Shown piece by piece: positions 1 to 8,672 of a stretch of 64,000 nt of DNA. Positions within the stretch are counted from its first letter, which is position 1. Each line of letters begins with the position of its first letter. A program made the position numbers and the translations under genes. The DNA is taken from contig JAEPMJ010000003.1 in assembly GCA_017644005.1 (NCBI GenBank), positions 62,001 to 126,000 on the forward strand, in the 5' to 3' direction. This DNA is from Rhizobiaceae bacterium. Lineage in GTDB: Bacteria; Pseudomonadota; Alphaproteobacteria; Rhizobiales; Rhizobiaceae. Below the pieces are notes generated by a model. The model made no database searches and had not been told where the DNA came from. It saw only the letters and a list, made by a program, of their open reading frames with translations.

Positions 1-232
1 TGATGTGGGCGGGTACAATGGGCTTGGTGAAGCTCGGCCAGCCACAAAAGCTGTCGAACTTGTCGGCCGAGGCAAAAAGCGGCTCGCCCGAAACCACATC
101 GACATAGATGCCCGGCTCCTTGTTCTTGTAGTACTCGCCGGTATAGGGCCGCTCAGTGCCGTTCTCCTGCGTGACCCGGAACTGTTCCGGCGTCAGGCTG
201 GCAATGGCGCTTTCCGATTTTTCGTATTTCAT
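1..232 (-). CDS. msrB: Peptide-methionine (R)-S-oxide reductase MsrB, N-terminal part
   Basis: MsrB reduces methionine-R-sulfoxide in oxidised proteins, with thioredoxin as the usual electron donor. Only about 77 N-terminal codons lie in the window; the gene continues past base 1. The visible protein starts [20 protein letters not shown] and holds the family hallmark CGWPSF, the start of the SelR domain, after a [18 protein letters not shown] segment. The start is the ATG at 232, nine bases after GGAGG; a second in-frame ATG at 241 directly abuts that GGAGG and is less likely. The catalytic cysteine would lie in the missing part and cannot be checked. Confidence 0.93.
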   Translation of the reverse strand, partial: MKYEKSESAIASLTPEQFRVTQENGTERPYTGEYYKNKEPGIYVDVVSGEPLFASADKFDSFCGWPSFTKPIVPAHI

Positions 233-347
233 TGCGGTCATCCTCCGTCAGGCATTCTTGGTGTTGACAGGAAGATGGATGCAAACCGAGCTAAATACCA
301 ATAGCTGGTGAACATAGATTCCATAGCAACGCCGGTCGCCTGTTGCG

Positions 348-1229
348 TCAATCTCTGCCCCAGTCGTACTTCGCGGCCAAACGCGCGATCTGTCGAATCT
401 CGATCGGCGTTCCCGATCCCGAAACCGTCACTAGGACGACCTCACGGGACAGGTCCAGATTCTCTACCGGTCGGGTCACGAGCCCATGCAGGATTGCCGA
501 GCGTTCCGGCATGATGCAGATGGCATGGCCGTCGGCGACCATGCGCTGCACCCAGTCCTCGCGCTCGGAGCGGAAGCGCGGATACATTACGATATCGCGA
601 TTCATGAAATACTCGGTGATCTGGCCGTGGAATTCGCAGGCTAGCCGATCGACGTAAGAGTGCCTGGCTATCTCCTCGGCAGGAATCGTCTTGAGTGTGG
701 CCAGTGGGTAGCTCTCGGCGCAGGCCAGCATGAACCGCTCTGTGAAAAGCGGCAGAACCGAGAGTTTCGGGTTGTCTGCAGGCGCCACTGGCAGGAGGCA
801 GGCATGATACTTGCCGGACAGAACAGCGTCCGCGCCCTCCTTCATCTCCAGCGGGTGGACGTTGATCGCTGCCGCCGGCAGTTGGCTCAGCGTGTGATCG
901 AAGAAGCCGGAAAACCCGGCAGGGGCAATCGTCGTTGCTACGCCGATATCCAACACGCGCCTGCGGCCGCGCACCGAGTTTTCCGAATGCTCGCGGATGT
1001 TCATGAGTGCCGTGTCGATGCGCATGAACTCGGCCTGCACCTCGCGACCCAGATCGGTCAGGCGGCTGTCTTTGCCGTCGCGATAGATAAGCAGACCACC
1101 CAGTTCCTCCTCCAGCCGGCGTATCGACCGTGTCAGGCTTGGCTGGGCGACGCCACTACGGCGGGCGGCCTCGGTAAAATTAAGGGTCGCGGCGAGGTTC
1201 AGGAAATATTTGATCTGGTTAATTTCCAC
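348..1229 (-). CDS. LysR-family transcriptional regulator
   Basis: This is a 293-residue LysR-type regulator. An N-terminal winged helix-turn-helix (about residues 1-60, NFTEAARRSGVAQPSLTRSI) is followed by a periplasmic-binding-protein-like effector domain. The open frame runs much further upstream, but the LysR domain begins at the GTG at 1229, preceded by GGAAG, so the upstream codons are not part of the gene. It is divergent from the YeeE/YedE transporter across an 85-base gap, the usual arrangement when a LysR protein controls its neighbour. That suggests, without proof, control of the transporter in response to a sulfur compound or related ligand. Confidence 0.9.
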   Translation of the reverse strand: MEINQIKYFLNLAATLNFTEAARRSGVAQPSLTRSIRRLEEELGGLLIYRDGKDSRLTDLGREVQAEFMRIDTALMNIREHSENSVRGRRRVLDIGVATTIAPAGFSGFFDHTLSQLPAAAINVHPLEMKEGADAVLSGKYHACLLPVAPADNPKLSVLPLFTERFMLACAESYPLATLKTIPAEEIARHSYVDRLACEFHGQITEYFMNRDIVMYPRFRSEREDWVQRMVADGHAICIMPERSAILHGLVTRPVENLDLSREVVLVTVSGSGTPIEIRQIARLAAKYDWGRD

Positions 1230-1314
1230 GAGCTTCCGCTTTCTTCTATTTCGATGCAATTTCGGGTAGTTACTCTGCAAGCCCGATCCGTCATGAGCAT
1301 ACATTGCCCATAAG

Positions 1315-2214
1315 ATGAGCCAAGCCCTCATAATTATCGGCCTCTCGTTTCTGTTGGGGGCGGCGATGAACCGTGGGTCCATATGTGCTGTGGCCGCGAC
1401 CGAAGAACTGATTATGAAGCGGCATCCGGCGCGGTTTCTTTCGTTTTTCGAAGCAGCGCTCTGGGGCGTGTTGTGTCTGGCACTGATCGGCGCCGACGTT
1501 GTTCTGCGGCCGGACTGGATGAGCTGGCATTTCGTCCTCGTCGGCAGCATGCTTTTCGGGCTGGGAGCGGTGGTGAATGGAGCCTGCGCCTTTGGCGTCG
1601 TGGGCCGGATCGGGTCCGGGCAGGTCGAGTATCTGCTGACGGGCGTCGGCATCCTGGTCGGGATAGTCTGCGCGCGAGCAGCTATTCCGGGACACGACAT
1701 GACGTTGGTTGATCGCTCAACCGCGCTCTCATGGCCTGCCGCGGCCTCAATTCTGATCGCGCTTATCCTGGCGCGCTACATGTTGGCAAAACAGCAGCTG
1801 TGGGAATTTCTCGTGCTCACGGCGGCAGTGACGCTGGTCGGATCGCTCTTCGTTGCACTTGGATACCTGCATCAGCCCTTTCCCTGGATCAACGCACTGG
1901 CAGGGCTACCCGATCTCGATCTCAACCCCGTCCTTGCTGTCGTCGCCGTGGTGACCGGCTCGACTGCCAATGCCGCGGTAACGGGTCGCGTTCGGTTGGA
2001 GATGCCGACCCTGCGGGGAAGTACGCGGCGGTTAGCTGGCGGCGCCCTCATGGGCGCGGGCGTGGTGTCGGTGCCGGGCGGAAACGACGGTATTCTGCTC
2101 TACGGCATGCCCGCCGGAGAACCGCTGGCGTTCGTGGCGTATGCGGCAATGATCGCAATGATCGGAGTATCGGTCACCTTTGTTGGACGTGTGACGGAAA
2201 CCTGGAAGAGCTGA
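1315..2214 (+). CDS. YeeE/YedE-family sulfur-compound transporter
   Basis: This 299-residue polytopic inner-membrane protein belongs to the YeeE/YedE (sulphur transport, formerly DUF395) family, whose characterised members take up thiosulfate. Two conserved cysteine-containing half motifs are visible: MNRGSICAV (Cys24) and NGACAFGVV (Cys91). Family cysteines of this kind are thought to contact thiosulfate during passage. Several hydrophobic segments alternate with short loops. It is divergent from a LysR regulator and no other sulfur-oxidation gene is adjacent, so the substrate is inferred from the family only. Confidence 0.85.
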   Translation: MSQALIIIGLSFLLGAAMNRGSICAVAATEELIMKRHPARFLSFFEAALWGVLCLALIGADVVLRPDWMSWHFVLVGSMLFGLGAVVNGACAFGVVGRIGSGQVEYLLTGVGILVGIVCARAAIPGHDMTLVDRSTALSWPAAASILIALILARYMLAKQQLWEFLVLTAAVTLVGSLFVALGYLHQPFPWINALAGLPDLDLNPVLAVVAVVTGSTANAAVTGRVRLEMPTLRGSTRRLAGGALMGAGVVSVPGGNDGILLYGMPAGEPLAFVAYAAMIAMIGVSVTFVGRVTETWKS

Positions 2215-2301
2215 TCGATTTAATGCGCCCGATCGACCACGTGACAACGCCACCTCTTCCGGAGGGCGCGAAATCAATGAGCTCGCGTTAGAAAAGACTC
2301 C

Positions 2302-2321
2302 GCGGCGGTTCGTTCCGCCGC
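2302..2321 (-). terminator. Hairpin between convergent operon ends
   Basis: A perfect 7-bp stem (GCGGCGG/CCGCCGC) with a 6-base loop sits in the 195-base gap between the convergent YeeE gene and the last gene of the hydantoinase operon. On the minus strand it is followed, after a short G-rich spacer, by CTTTTC. The U-tract is displaced, so this is only a plausible intrinsic terminator. Confidence 0.4.
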
Positions 2322-2409
2322 AATTTCTCAATCGCTGCCGTTTCGCGCCGGCTGTTCGACCGACCGGCCGCTAGCTACTCAGTTCGAACTTCCGCCGCGC
2401 CTGATGTCC

Positions 2410-3975
2410 TCAAGCTTTGCCCCAGCCGCCGCCGTTTGCCGTTGAAACGAGCACCTGGTCGCCAGCCGCGAGTTTGAGGCCGGAGGCGAAGGAATAACTC
2501 TTGCGTTGTCCATCCCGGCGCATGACGGAGATGCTGTTGGTGCCGCCGTCAGCCCCGCCGTTTGATCCCCAGACCGGCACACGGTTGCGGCTGTACCCCG
2601 CCGAAAGAACGGCATCGCCGCGCAACTGATAACAGACCTCAAGGCCGCGCCCGCCTCTATGCCGGCCCGCACCCTCGCCGGTTTCGTTCATCCGCTTCCA
2701 GCCAACGTCGATGCCGTAGCGCGCCTCGCAGATTTCAACTGGGCAGTTGAAGGTCTCGCCATGGCTCGCCGAATACATGGCGTCGAGTCCGTCGCGTTCG
2801 GCGGTGGCGCCCCAGCCGCCCATCTGCGGTTCCACCATTGTAAAGCGGCGGCCCGTGTCGGGGTGTGCGCCGGCAATCACCGTGCCGCAGATCGAGGCGA
2901 AATGCCCTGCCGGAAGTCGCTCGGGGATCGCCTGCGCCAGACAGCGCCACAACATATCGTAAAGCCTGATGCGCGTTTCGAAATAATAGCCATGCGGTGC
3001 CGGCTCGATCGCGTGGAAGATCGTGCCGGGTTCGGTCAGCACCTCGAGTGGCGCAAACGAACCGGCATTGGCGAAAAGCTCCGGGTCGCTCAGTGCCTTG
3101 AAGATCATCTGCGCGGAAATCGTCGCGCCGTCACGACTGGTGTTGTAAGGCGCGTTGCGTTGCTTGGGATTGTCTCTCAGATCGACCGTAAAGCGGTCGT
3201 CCGAAATCTGGATTTCGGCGTGCCAGACGACGCCGTCATCCTGCTCCTCGGTGATTTCGAATGTCCCTTTGGGAAGAGCGGACAGTCCCGCGCGGCTGCG
3301 TCTTTCGCCTTCGTCGAAAAGCGCGTCGATTGCAGCAAGGAAGGTTTTCACGCCGTGGGCTGAGGCAAGCTGGGTAATGCGCGAGGCGGCCTTTCGGCTT
3401 GCTGCCACCTGCGCCCATAAATCACCGCGGGCAAAATCAGGCAGGCGCGAATTGGCTGAAATGATGTCGAAAAGGGCGTCGACCGCCCTGCCCGCCTCGA
3501 ACAGACGCACCGCCGGCAGGCGCAAGCCCTCCTGGAAGATCTCGCTGGCCGACACCGACATCGAACCGGCAACCATGCCGCCAATGTCGTTCCAGTGCGC
3601 TATCGAGGCCGACCATGCGACAAGCCGGCCCTCGGCGAAGACCGGCATCGCGACCACCACGTCGCTCAGGTGCGTGACGCCGCCGTAATACGGGTCGTTG
3701 GTGATGAAGATGTCGCCGTCCGCAATGGTGTCGCGAGGGTGAATTTCGAGAATGCGCTGTACGGCCTTGTCGAGTACGCCGACGAATGTCGGGATGCCGG
3801 CACCGGAGCTCACCAGCTTGCCATTGGCATCCGTCACCCCCGTTCCGACGTCGAGCACCTCGTAGATGATTGGGCTCATCGCGGTTTTGCGCAGCACTGC
3901 AAACATTTCGTCCGCCGCGGCCACGAGCCCCGCCTGTACGACCGATTGCGTGAACGGATCCGGCGCCGTTGTCAT
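2410..3975 (-). CDS. Hydantoinase B/oxoprolinase family protein (second copy, HyuB-like)
   Basis: This 521-residue HyuB-type subunit belongs to the hydantoinase/oxoprolinase/acetone carboxylase family, which works with HyuA in ATP-dependent opening or carboxylation of cyclic amides and related compounds. Typical segments are visible: SSGAGIPTFVGVLDKAV, NDPYYGGVTHLSDVV, HWNDIGGM, GHFASICGT and HGETFNCPVE. It is clearly paralogous to the HyuB at 7000-8661, with most of these blocks shared, but it lacks that copy's last ~30 residues (the RRDIRNGLI tail) and ends in NGGGWGKA. It is the last gene of the 13-gene minus-strand unit and starts four bases after the M24 gene. Whether it pairs with the single HyuA or has another role cannot be told from sequence. 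Confidence 0.9.
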   Translation of the reverse strand: MTTAPDPFTQSVVQAGLVAAADEMFAVLRKTAMSPIIYEVLDVGTGVTDANGKLVSSGAGIPTFVGVLDKAVQRILEIHPRDTIADGDIFITNDPYYGGVTHLSDVVVAMPVFAEGRLVAWSASIAHWNDIGGMVAGSMSVSASEIFQEGLRLPAVRLFEAGRAVDALFDIISANSRLPDFARGDLWAQVAASRKAASRITQLASAHGVKTFLAAIDALFDEGERRSRAGLSALPKGTFEITEEQDDGVVWHAEIQISDDRFTVDLRDNPKQRNAPYNTSRDGATISAQMIFKALSDPELFANAGSFAPLEVLTEPGTIFHAIEPAPHGYYFETRIRLYDMLWRCLAQAIPERLPAGHFASICGTVIAGAHPDTGRRFTMVEPQMGGWGATAERDGLDAMYSASHGETFNCPVEICEARYGIDVGWKRMNETGEGAGRHRGGRGLEVCYQLRGDAVLSAGYSRNRVPVWGSNGGADGGTNSISVMRRDGQRKSYSFASGLKLAAGDQVLVSTANGGGWGKA

Positions 3976-3979
3976 GGTC

Positions 3980-5071
3980 CTAACTCCTGCTCACATGGAG
4001 GTCGCGCGGCAGATCGGAGAAAATCTCCGGCCCGTCCTCGCGCAGGACGACGATTTCTTCCAGCCGGATGCCGAAACGGCCGGGAATGTAGATGCCCGGT
4101 TCGATGGAAAACACCATGCCGGTCTCCAGCACGGTCTCCGATACCGAGGTCAGATATGGTGGTTCATGCACCTCGATGCCGAGGCCATGGCCGGTCCGGT
4201 GGACGAAGTATTCGCCGTATCCGGCGTCGGTGATGACGCCGCGGGCCGCTGCATCGACGGCCTTGGCCGGCACACCGGGACGCGCGGCCCTGAGCGCGGC
4301 CTCAACGGCAGCGTCAACGATGGAATGAACCTCTTCATACCCTTCCGGCGGCTGGCCGACGGCTGCCATTCGGGTCATATCGGAGAAAAAGCCATCCTTC
4401 GTACCGCCAATGTCGATGACGATGGCGTCGCCATCCTTGAGCTTGCGCGAGCCGGTGGCGTGGTGCGGAAACGCCCCGTTGGGACCCGAGCCTACAATCG
4501 TGAATACCGCTTTTGCACCTTCAGTCGGATAGTGGCTGCGAACGGCTTCGGCGATTTCAAGCTCAGTCACGCCCGGCCGGACGGCCGCGAAAGCGGCCTG
4601 CATGGCGCGGTCATTGATCTGTGCGTTTTCTTTGATGAGCCTGCATTCTCCAGCGTCCTTACGCATACGCAACGCACCGATCGTTTCGGTGGTGAAGGTG
4701 CGTGCGGCGGATGGCAGCGCGTCGACCATGAGAAGCGCAAAATCCGCGCGCATCGTTTCATCGAGAGCCATGGCCCGCGCGCTATCGGCGCCAACATCGG
4801 CGAGCGAGGCTGCGAGGGCATCAGCCGGCCCCTCATCGTCGGACCAGGTGTGGAAAGCGACTTCGGTGTTTTCGCGCGTACCCTCGGCGTTGAGTGCCGG
4901 CATCAAAAACGCCTCGCGCTCCCTGCCGACAAGCAGCATGCAGGGGCGTTCATCGGCATGCGGGTGAAAACCCAGCAGCCATTGCATATGTGCGCCCGGG
5001 CCGAGCGCCACCAGATCAACGCCTGTTTCGGCCATTTTCTTGCGTAGTTTCGTCAACCGTTCCGCGGTCAT
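3980..5071 (-). CDS. M24 family metallopeptidase (Xaa-Pro aminopeptidase/creatinase fold)
   Basis: This 363-residue pita-bread-fold hydrolase has an N-terminal creatinase-like domain (about 1-130) and a C-terminal M24 catalytic domain. The five metal ligands are all visible: Asp220 (VIDIGG), Asp231 (FFSDMTR), His295 (TGHGLGIEVHE), Glu324 (FSIEPGIY) and Glu338/339 (IRLEEIV). An active-site-type histidine lies in FPHHATG. The enzyme is therefore probably an active two-metal hydrolase. M24 members cleave Xaa-Pro peptides, creatine, or N-acetylated diamino acids (ectoine hydrolase). In this operon a role in hydrolysing a linear amide released by HyuA/HyuB is plausible but inferred. It sits six bases from the dehydrogenase gene upstream. 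Confidence 0.9.
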   Translation of the reverse strand: MTAERLTKLRKKMAETGVDLVALGPGAHMQWLLGFHPHADERPCMLLVGREREAFLMPALNAEGTRENTEVAFHTWSDDEGPADALAASLADVGADSARAMALDETMRADFALLMVDALPSAARTFTTETIGALRMRKDAGECRLIKENAQINDRAMQAAFAAVRPGVTELEIAEAVRSHYPTEGAKAVFTIVGSGPNGAFPHHATGSRKLKDGDAIVIDIGGTKDGFFSDMTRMAAVGQPPEGYEEVHSIVDAAVEAALRAARPGVPAKAVDAAARGVITDAGYGEYFVHRTGHGLGIEVHEPPYLTSVSETVLETGMVFSIEPGIYIPGRFGIRLEEIVVLREDGPEIFSDLPRDLHVSRS

Positions 5072-5077
5072 TCTCCA

Positions 5078-6076
5078 TCAAACTCCTGTTTCAACGACAA
5101 CCTTGCCGTAGTTGCTGCGGGCGCCTTTCATGTAGCGCCAAGCGTCGATGTAGCCTTCCATCGGGAAGACACGATCGATGCGAGGTCTGACCCTGCCTTC
5201 GGCAATCGCCTTGTACACGTATGCCTTGCCCCGTTCGTTTGCCTCGCGGTTCTCGACGTAATTGAAGAGCGAATAAGTGTGAAACCAGAGGTTTCGCTGG
5301 ATCATCGGCAGGAAGGGCGGAACCGCGTAACGTCCGGTGAGCGCGCCATAGAGGAACAGGATACCGCCCTTTGCCATCGCATTGGCGTAACGGTCCATAA
5401 AGTCTGCTCCGACTGGATCGAATGCGGCATGGACACCGACACCTTCGGTGACATCCATCAGGTAGGATTCGATGTCGCCGCCGTCGTCGACGAAAACATG
5501 GTCTGCGCCGCTGTCGAGGAGATACTGACGGTTTGCGGGCGAGCGGGTGGTGGCGATCATGGTTGCGCCGTGCTCGCGGCCAATCTGCAGCGCCGCATTG
5601 CCGGCGGTGCTGGTGCCGGCCGGAACGAGGATATTGCGGCCGGGTGCTGCCTTTGCCAGTTCCACGATCGGGAAGTAGGCCGTCATGAACTGCATCCAGA
5701 TGGAAGCGGACTCGACGGCTGTCAGCCCTTCCGGCGCCCTTGTCACATAGGCCTGATCGATCAGCAGCGTGTCGGCGCTGGCGCCGCGCCGGTCGTAGAA
5801 GTAGGGCAAGGTGCAATAGCGTTCGCCGACCTGGATGCCCTCGACATTCTCCCCCACCGCTTCGACTACGCCGGCAGCCTCCATTCCGATTCGCGCAGGG
5901 AAAGCCGAGAAGCTGAACGAATACCTGTCGTTCATAAGATCCTCGTCACCCCAGTTGAGTGCGAAAGCCTCGATGCGGAGCCGTACGTCTGTCGGGCCGG
6001 GCTCCTCGATGCCGCATTCGACCAGTTGCAAACCCTCGCAGCCGTCATAGGCATTGATGACCCATTCTCGTGCCAT
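5078..6076 (-). CDS. Zinc-independent medium-chain dehydrogenase/quinone oxidoreductase
   Basis: This 332-residue MDR-superfamily oxidoreductase has an N-terminal GroES-like domain (ALNWGDEDLMNDRY, then IGMEAAGVVEAVGENVEG) and a Rossmann domain with a nucleotide-binding stretch (VPAGTSTAGNAALQIGREHGA). The structural-zinc cysteine cluster is absent, as in the quinone oxidoreductase branch, so NADPH-dependent reduction of a carbonyl or alkene is the likely chemistry. The ATG at 6076 is chosen because AGGAG precedes it by seven bases; an in-frame start at 6094 lacks such a site. It lies inside the hydantoinase-type operon and probably handles a pathway intermediate. Confidence 0.88.
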   Translation of the reverse strand: MAREWVINAYDGCEGLQLVECGIEEPGPTDVRLRIEAFALNWGDEDLMNDRYSFSFSAFPARIGMEAAGVVEAVGENVEGIQVGERYCTLPYFYDRRGASADTLLIDQAYVTRAPEGLTAVESASIWMQFMTAYFPIVELAKAAPGRNILVPAGTSTAGNAALQIGREHGATMIATTRSPANRQYLLDSGADHVFVDDGGDIESYLMDVTEGVGVHAAFDPVGADFMDRYANAMAKGGILFLYGALTGRYAVPPFLPMIQRNLWFHTYSLFNYVENREANERGKAYVYKAIAEGRVRPRIDRVFPMEGYIDAWRYMKGARSNYGKVVVETGV

Positions 6077-6141
6077 GGCCGTTCTCCTGCGCACCGGCGC
6101 TATCCAACCTCGTCGGTCAGAGCCGGAATACCTCCCGTTAT

Positions 6142-6969
6142 TCAGGCCGCGAGCGGCGTTGCGTGCGGGTCGGCCTCGACGACTATCCGGTTGCCGAAGA
6201 TCTCGCCGTCGTCAAACCCACCGAACGATGCGATCTCGTGTTCCGGCGGTGCTTCACAGGACCATTTCCGGCTTGGCACCCAACCGCATTGCCGCTTCAG
6301 AAGCGCACTGTATTCGGCTCGCTTGAAGGCGGCGATGGACGGGTCGATCACAGGCACGCCGAGTTCCTTTTCCAGCTCCTTGTAGAAGCCGATTTCGAGC
6401 GTGCAGCCCAGGATGATTGCCTCTGCATATTCCTGCTCGACCGCGCGGCGGCCGGCGGCTGTGAGAAGATCGTTGGTGCGGTCATGGTCGGTCTGGAAGT
6501 CGTTTACGCCCAGTTCGACATGGTAGAAGCCGCTCAGACGGCTTTCCTGGCCCAGATCGGCCACGGTGCGGCTCATCTGGTCGACCCATTTGCGCCGCCC
6601 CACAATGACGCCGAAGCGGTTGGCCAGGCTTGTGGCAATCTCGACCGACGCCATGCAGGGCGCTGTGACGATCATCTCGCCCGAGACTTCGCGGGCATCA
6701 TGGAGCGCCGTATCGTAGAAGCAACCGATGGCGAAGGCGTCGAAGCCTTCGCGTGCGGCTGCCCTCGCCGCGCGGATGATGCCGCGGGTGACGATGCCCT
6801 CATAGGCGCGAAACTCGATATGGTTGAACGTACCATGATCGCCCGGCTGCGAGGTGATATGCACTTCCGTGTTGGGCAGCTTGTGCGCAGCCACCATGTC
6901 GGCAAACACCTGATCGTAGCCCGAGCTGCCGACCGGATTGTGATACATGACTTTCAAAGGCGTGTTCAT
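6142..6969 (-). CDS. Aspartate/glutamate/hydantoin racemase family protein
   Basis: This 275-residue protein is of the Asp/Glu/hydantoin racemase superfamily. The two cysteines expected for two-base, cofactor-independent racemisation are visible as Cys83 (FAIGCFYD) and Cys189 (ILGCTLE). Such enzymes interconvert D and L forms of amino acids or hydantoins, or act as maleate isomerase-like or decarboxylase enzymes. Its place 30 bases after the HyuB stop fits a hydantoin-racemase-like role (HyuE type) that would let both stereoisomers enter the pathway. That assignment rests on context. Confidence 0.87.
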   Translation of the reverse strand: MNTPLKVMYHNPVGSSGYDQVFADMVAAHKLPNTEVHITSQPGDHGTFNHIEFRAYEGIVTRGIIRAARAAAREGFDAFAIGCFYDTALHDAREVSGEMIVTAPCMASVEIATSLANRFGVIVGRRKWVDQMSRTVADLGQESRLSGFYHVELGVNDFQTDHDRTNDLLTAAGRRAVEQEYAEAIILGCTLEIGFYKELEKELGVPVIDPSIAAFKRAEYSALLKRQCGWVPSRKWSCEAPPEHEIASFGGFDDGEIFGNRIVVEADPHATPLAA

Positions 6970-6999
6970 GAGCGCATTCCTCCCTTCGTAACCGGCCGG

Positions 7000-8661
7000 T
7001 CATACCGACCCGTAAATCTCCTCAGCCTGCTCTTTCGAGATCAGCCCATTGCGAATGTCGCGACGCACCAGATCGCGGTCGCGCTCCTTCGGATTCCCGA
7101 GCCCGCCGCCATTGCCGGTGACAACACGGATCACGTCGTCGGTGTTGGTCACCTGCCCGGAAACGAAGGCGAATTGCTGTGGCTCGCCGCCCTTGGGACG
7201 GAACTCGACATAGTTGGGCGAGCCGTCGCGGCCGCCGTCGACTCCCCAGGCGGGAAATTTCGAACGTGTGTAGCCGGCGGTCAGGAAGCCGTTGTCGTTG
7301 CGCACGCGATAGTCCATCACGATGCCACGGCCACCCGTGAATTTTCCCTCGCCGCCAGGTGCGGTGTTGAGCTCCATGCGGTCGACATAAAGACCGTTGC
7401 GGGCCTCGTTGATTTCGGCCGGGCAATTGAATGTCTCGCCATGAAAGCCGCAGAACATGGCCGAGTTGCCGTCGCCGTTTCGGCTCGCTCCCCAACCGCC
7501 GAGCTGGGGTTCGATGATGGTGTATTGCCGGCCGGTATCGGGATGGGTGCCGCCGATGAAGGTGCCGCACACGGATGCGAAATGTCCGGCGGCCAGGCGG
7601 TCCGGCATGTGCGGTGCCAGACACCGCCACATGATGTCGTAAACCCGCAGCTCGATCTCGTAATAGAAGCCGATCGGCGCCGGTGCCTTGGCATGGAAAA
7701 CGGAGCCTTCACGCGTCAGAAGCCGGATCGGGCGGAACGAGCCGCCATTGGCCGGCGAATAGGCGTCGGTCAGCGATTTGAAAATCATCTGAGCGGCCAC
7801 CATCACGCCGTCGCGGCTGGTATTGACCGGGTTGGCGACCTGATCGGGATTGTCGCGCAGATCGACGGTGAACTCGTCGTCGGAAATGGTGATCTTGACG
7901 TTGAAGATTCGCCCATCGTCCTGTTCTTCCGACAGTTCGAACGTGCCATGGGGCAAGTCCTTCAACGCTTTCAGCGAGGTCTTCTCACCGTAATCCATGA
8001 AGGAATCCATCGCGTTTTCGAAGGTTGCGACGCCATATTTTGCGGCCAGTTCCTTCAACCGCCTGTCGCCCACGCGCACCGAGGCGATTGCCGCCCAGAC
8101 ATCGCCTTCCAGGACGTCCGGCATGCGCGAATTCACCTTGATCACGTCCATAACAGGCGCAATTGGCTTGCCCTTCGATATGATCTTGATTGCCGGCAGC
8201 CGCAGACCTTCCTGGAAAATCTCGGTCGCCTCGCCAGTCAGCGAGCCCGGCGCCATGCCGCCGACATCGGAGTTGTGCGCGATGTTGGCCGTCCAGGCGA
8301 TGATACGGCCGTCTGCGAACACCGGCATGGCTACGATGATGTCGTTGAGATGCGTGACGCCGCCATAATAGGGGTCGTTGGTGGCAAAAACGTCGCCCGG
8401 CTCGATGTCGCCCGGCTTGTCGAACTTGGCGATGAGCACCTTCACCGCCTTGTCGAGTACGCCGATGAAGGCGGGAATGCCGGCACCGGACGATGCAAGC
8501 TCGCCGCGCGCATCCATGATGCCAGTGCCCATGTCGAGCACTTCATAGATGATCGAGCTCATGGCGGTCTTCTTCATCGCCGCGAACATCTCGTCCGCTG
8601 TCGACTGAAGCGAGTTCTGAATGATCTCCAGCGTGATCGGGTCGTTGGCAGGTGTAGTCAT
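7000..8661 (-). CDS. Hydantoinase B/oxoprolinase family protein (first copy, HyuB)
   Basis: This 553-residue HyuB subunit carries the same family blocks as its paralogue at 2410-3975 (SSGAGIPAFIGVLDKAV, NDPYYGGVTHLNDII, GHFASVCGTFIGG, HGETFNCPAE). It also has the normal C-terminal tail with GNGGGLGNPKERDRDLVRRD and a small helical end. The ATG at 8661 has GAGGAG seven bases upstream and is preferred over an ATG 15 bases earlier. It follows HyuA by 11 bases, so the two are probably translated together and form the ATP-dependent amidohydrolase. Exact substrate (hydantoin, N-methylhydantoin, 5-oxoproline or other) is not determined by the sequence. Confidence 0.93.
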   Translation of the reverse strand: MTTPANDPITLEIIQNSLQSTADEMFAAMKKTAMSSIIYEVLDMGTGIMDARGELASSGAGIPAFIGVLDKAVKVLIAKFDKPGDIEPGDVFATNDPYYGGVTHLNDIIVAMPVFADGRIIAWTANIAHNSDVGGMAPGSLTGEATEIFQEGLRLPAIKIISKGKPIAPVMDVIKVNSRMPDVLEGDVWAAIASVRVGDRRLKELAAKYGVATFENAMDSFMDYGEKTSLKALKDLPHGTFELSEEQDDGRIFNVKITISDDEFTVDLRDNPDQVANPVNTSRDGVMVAAQMIFKSLTDAYSPANGGSFRPIRLLTREGSVFHAKAPAPIGFYYEIELRVYDIMWRCLAPHMPDRLAAGHFASVCGTFIGGTHPDTGRQYTIIEPQLGGWGASRNGDGNSAMFCGFHGETFNCPAEINEARNGLYVDRMELNTAPGGEGKFTGGRGIVMDYRVRNDNGFLTAGYTRSKFPAWGVDGGRDGSPNYVEFRPKGGEPQQFAFVSGQVTNTDDVIRVVTGNGGGLGNPKERDRDLVRRDIRNGLISKEQAEEIYGSV

Positions 8662-8672
8662 GTCACCGCTCC

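Noticed and set aside
1230..1700. N-terminal extension of the LysR gene
   Set aside because: The extension overlaps the YeeE gene and has no domain; the LysR HTH begins right after the GTG at 1229.
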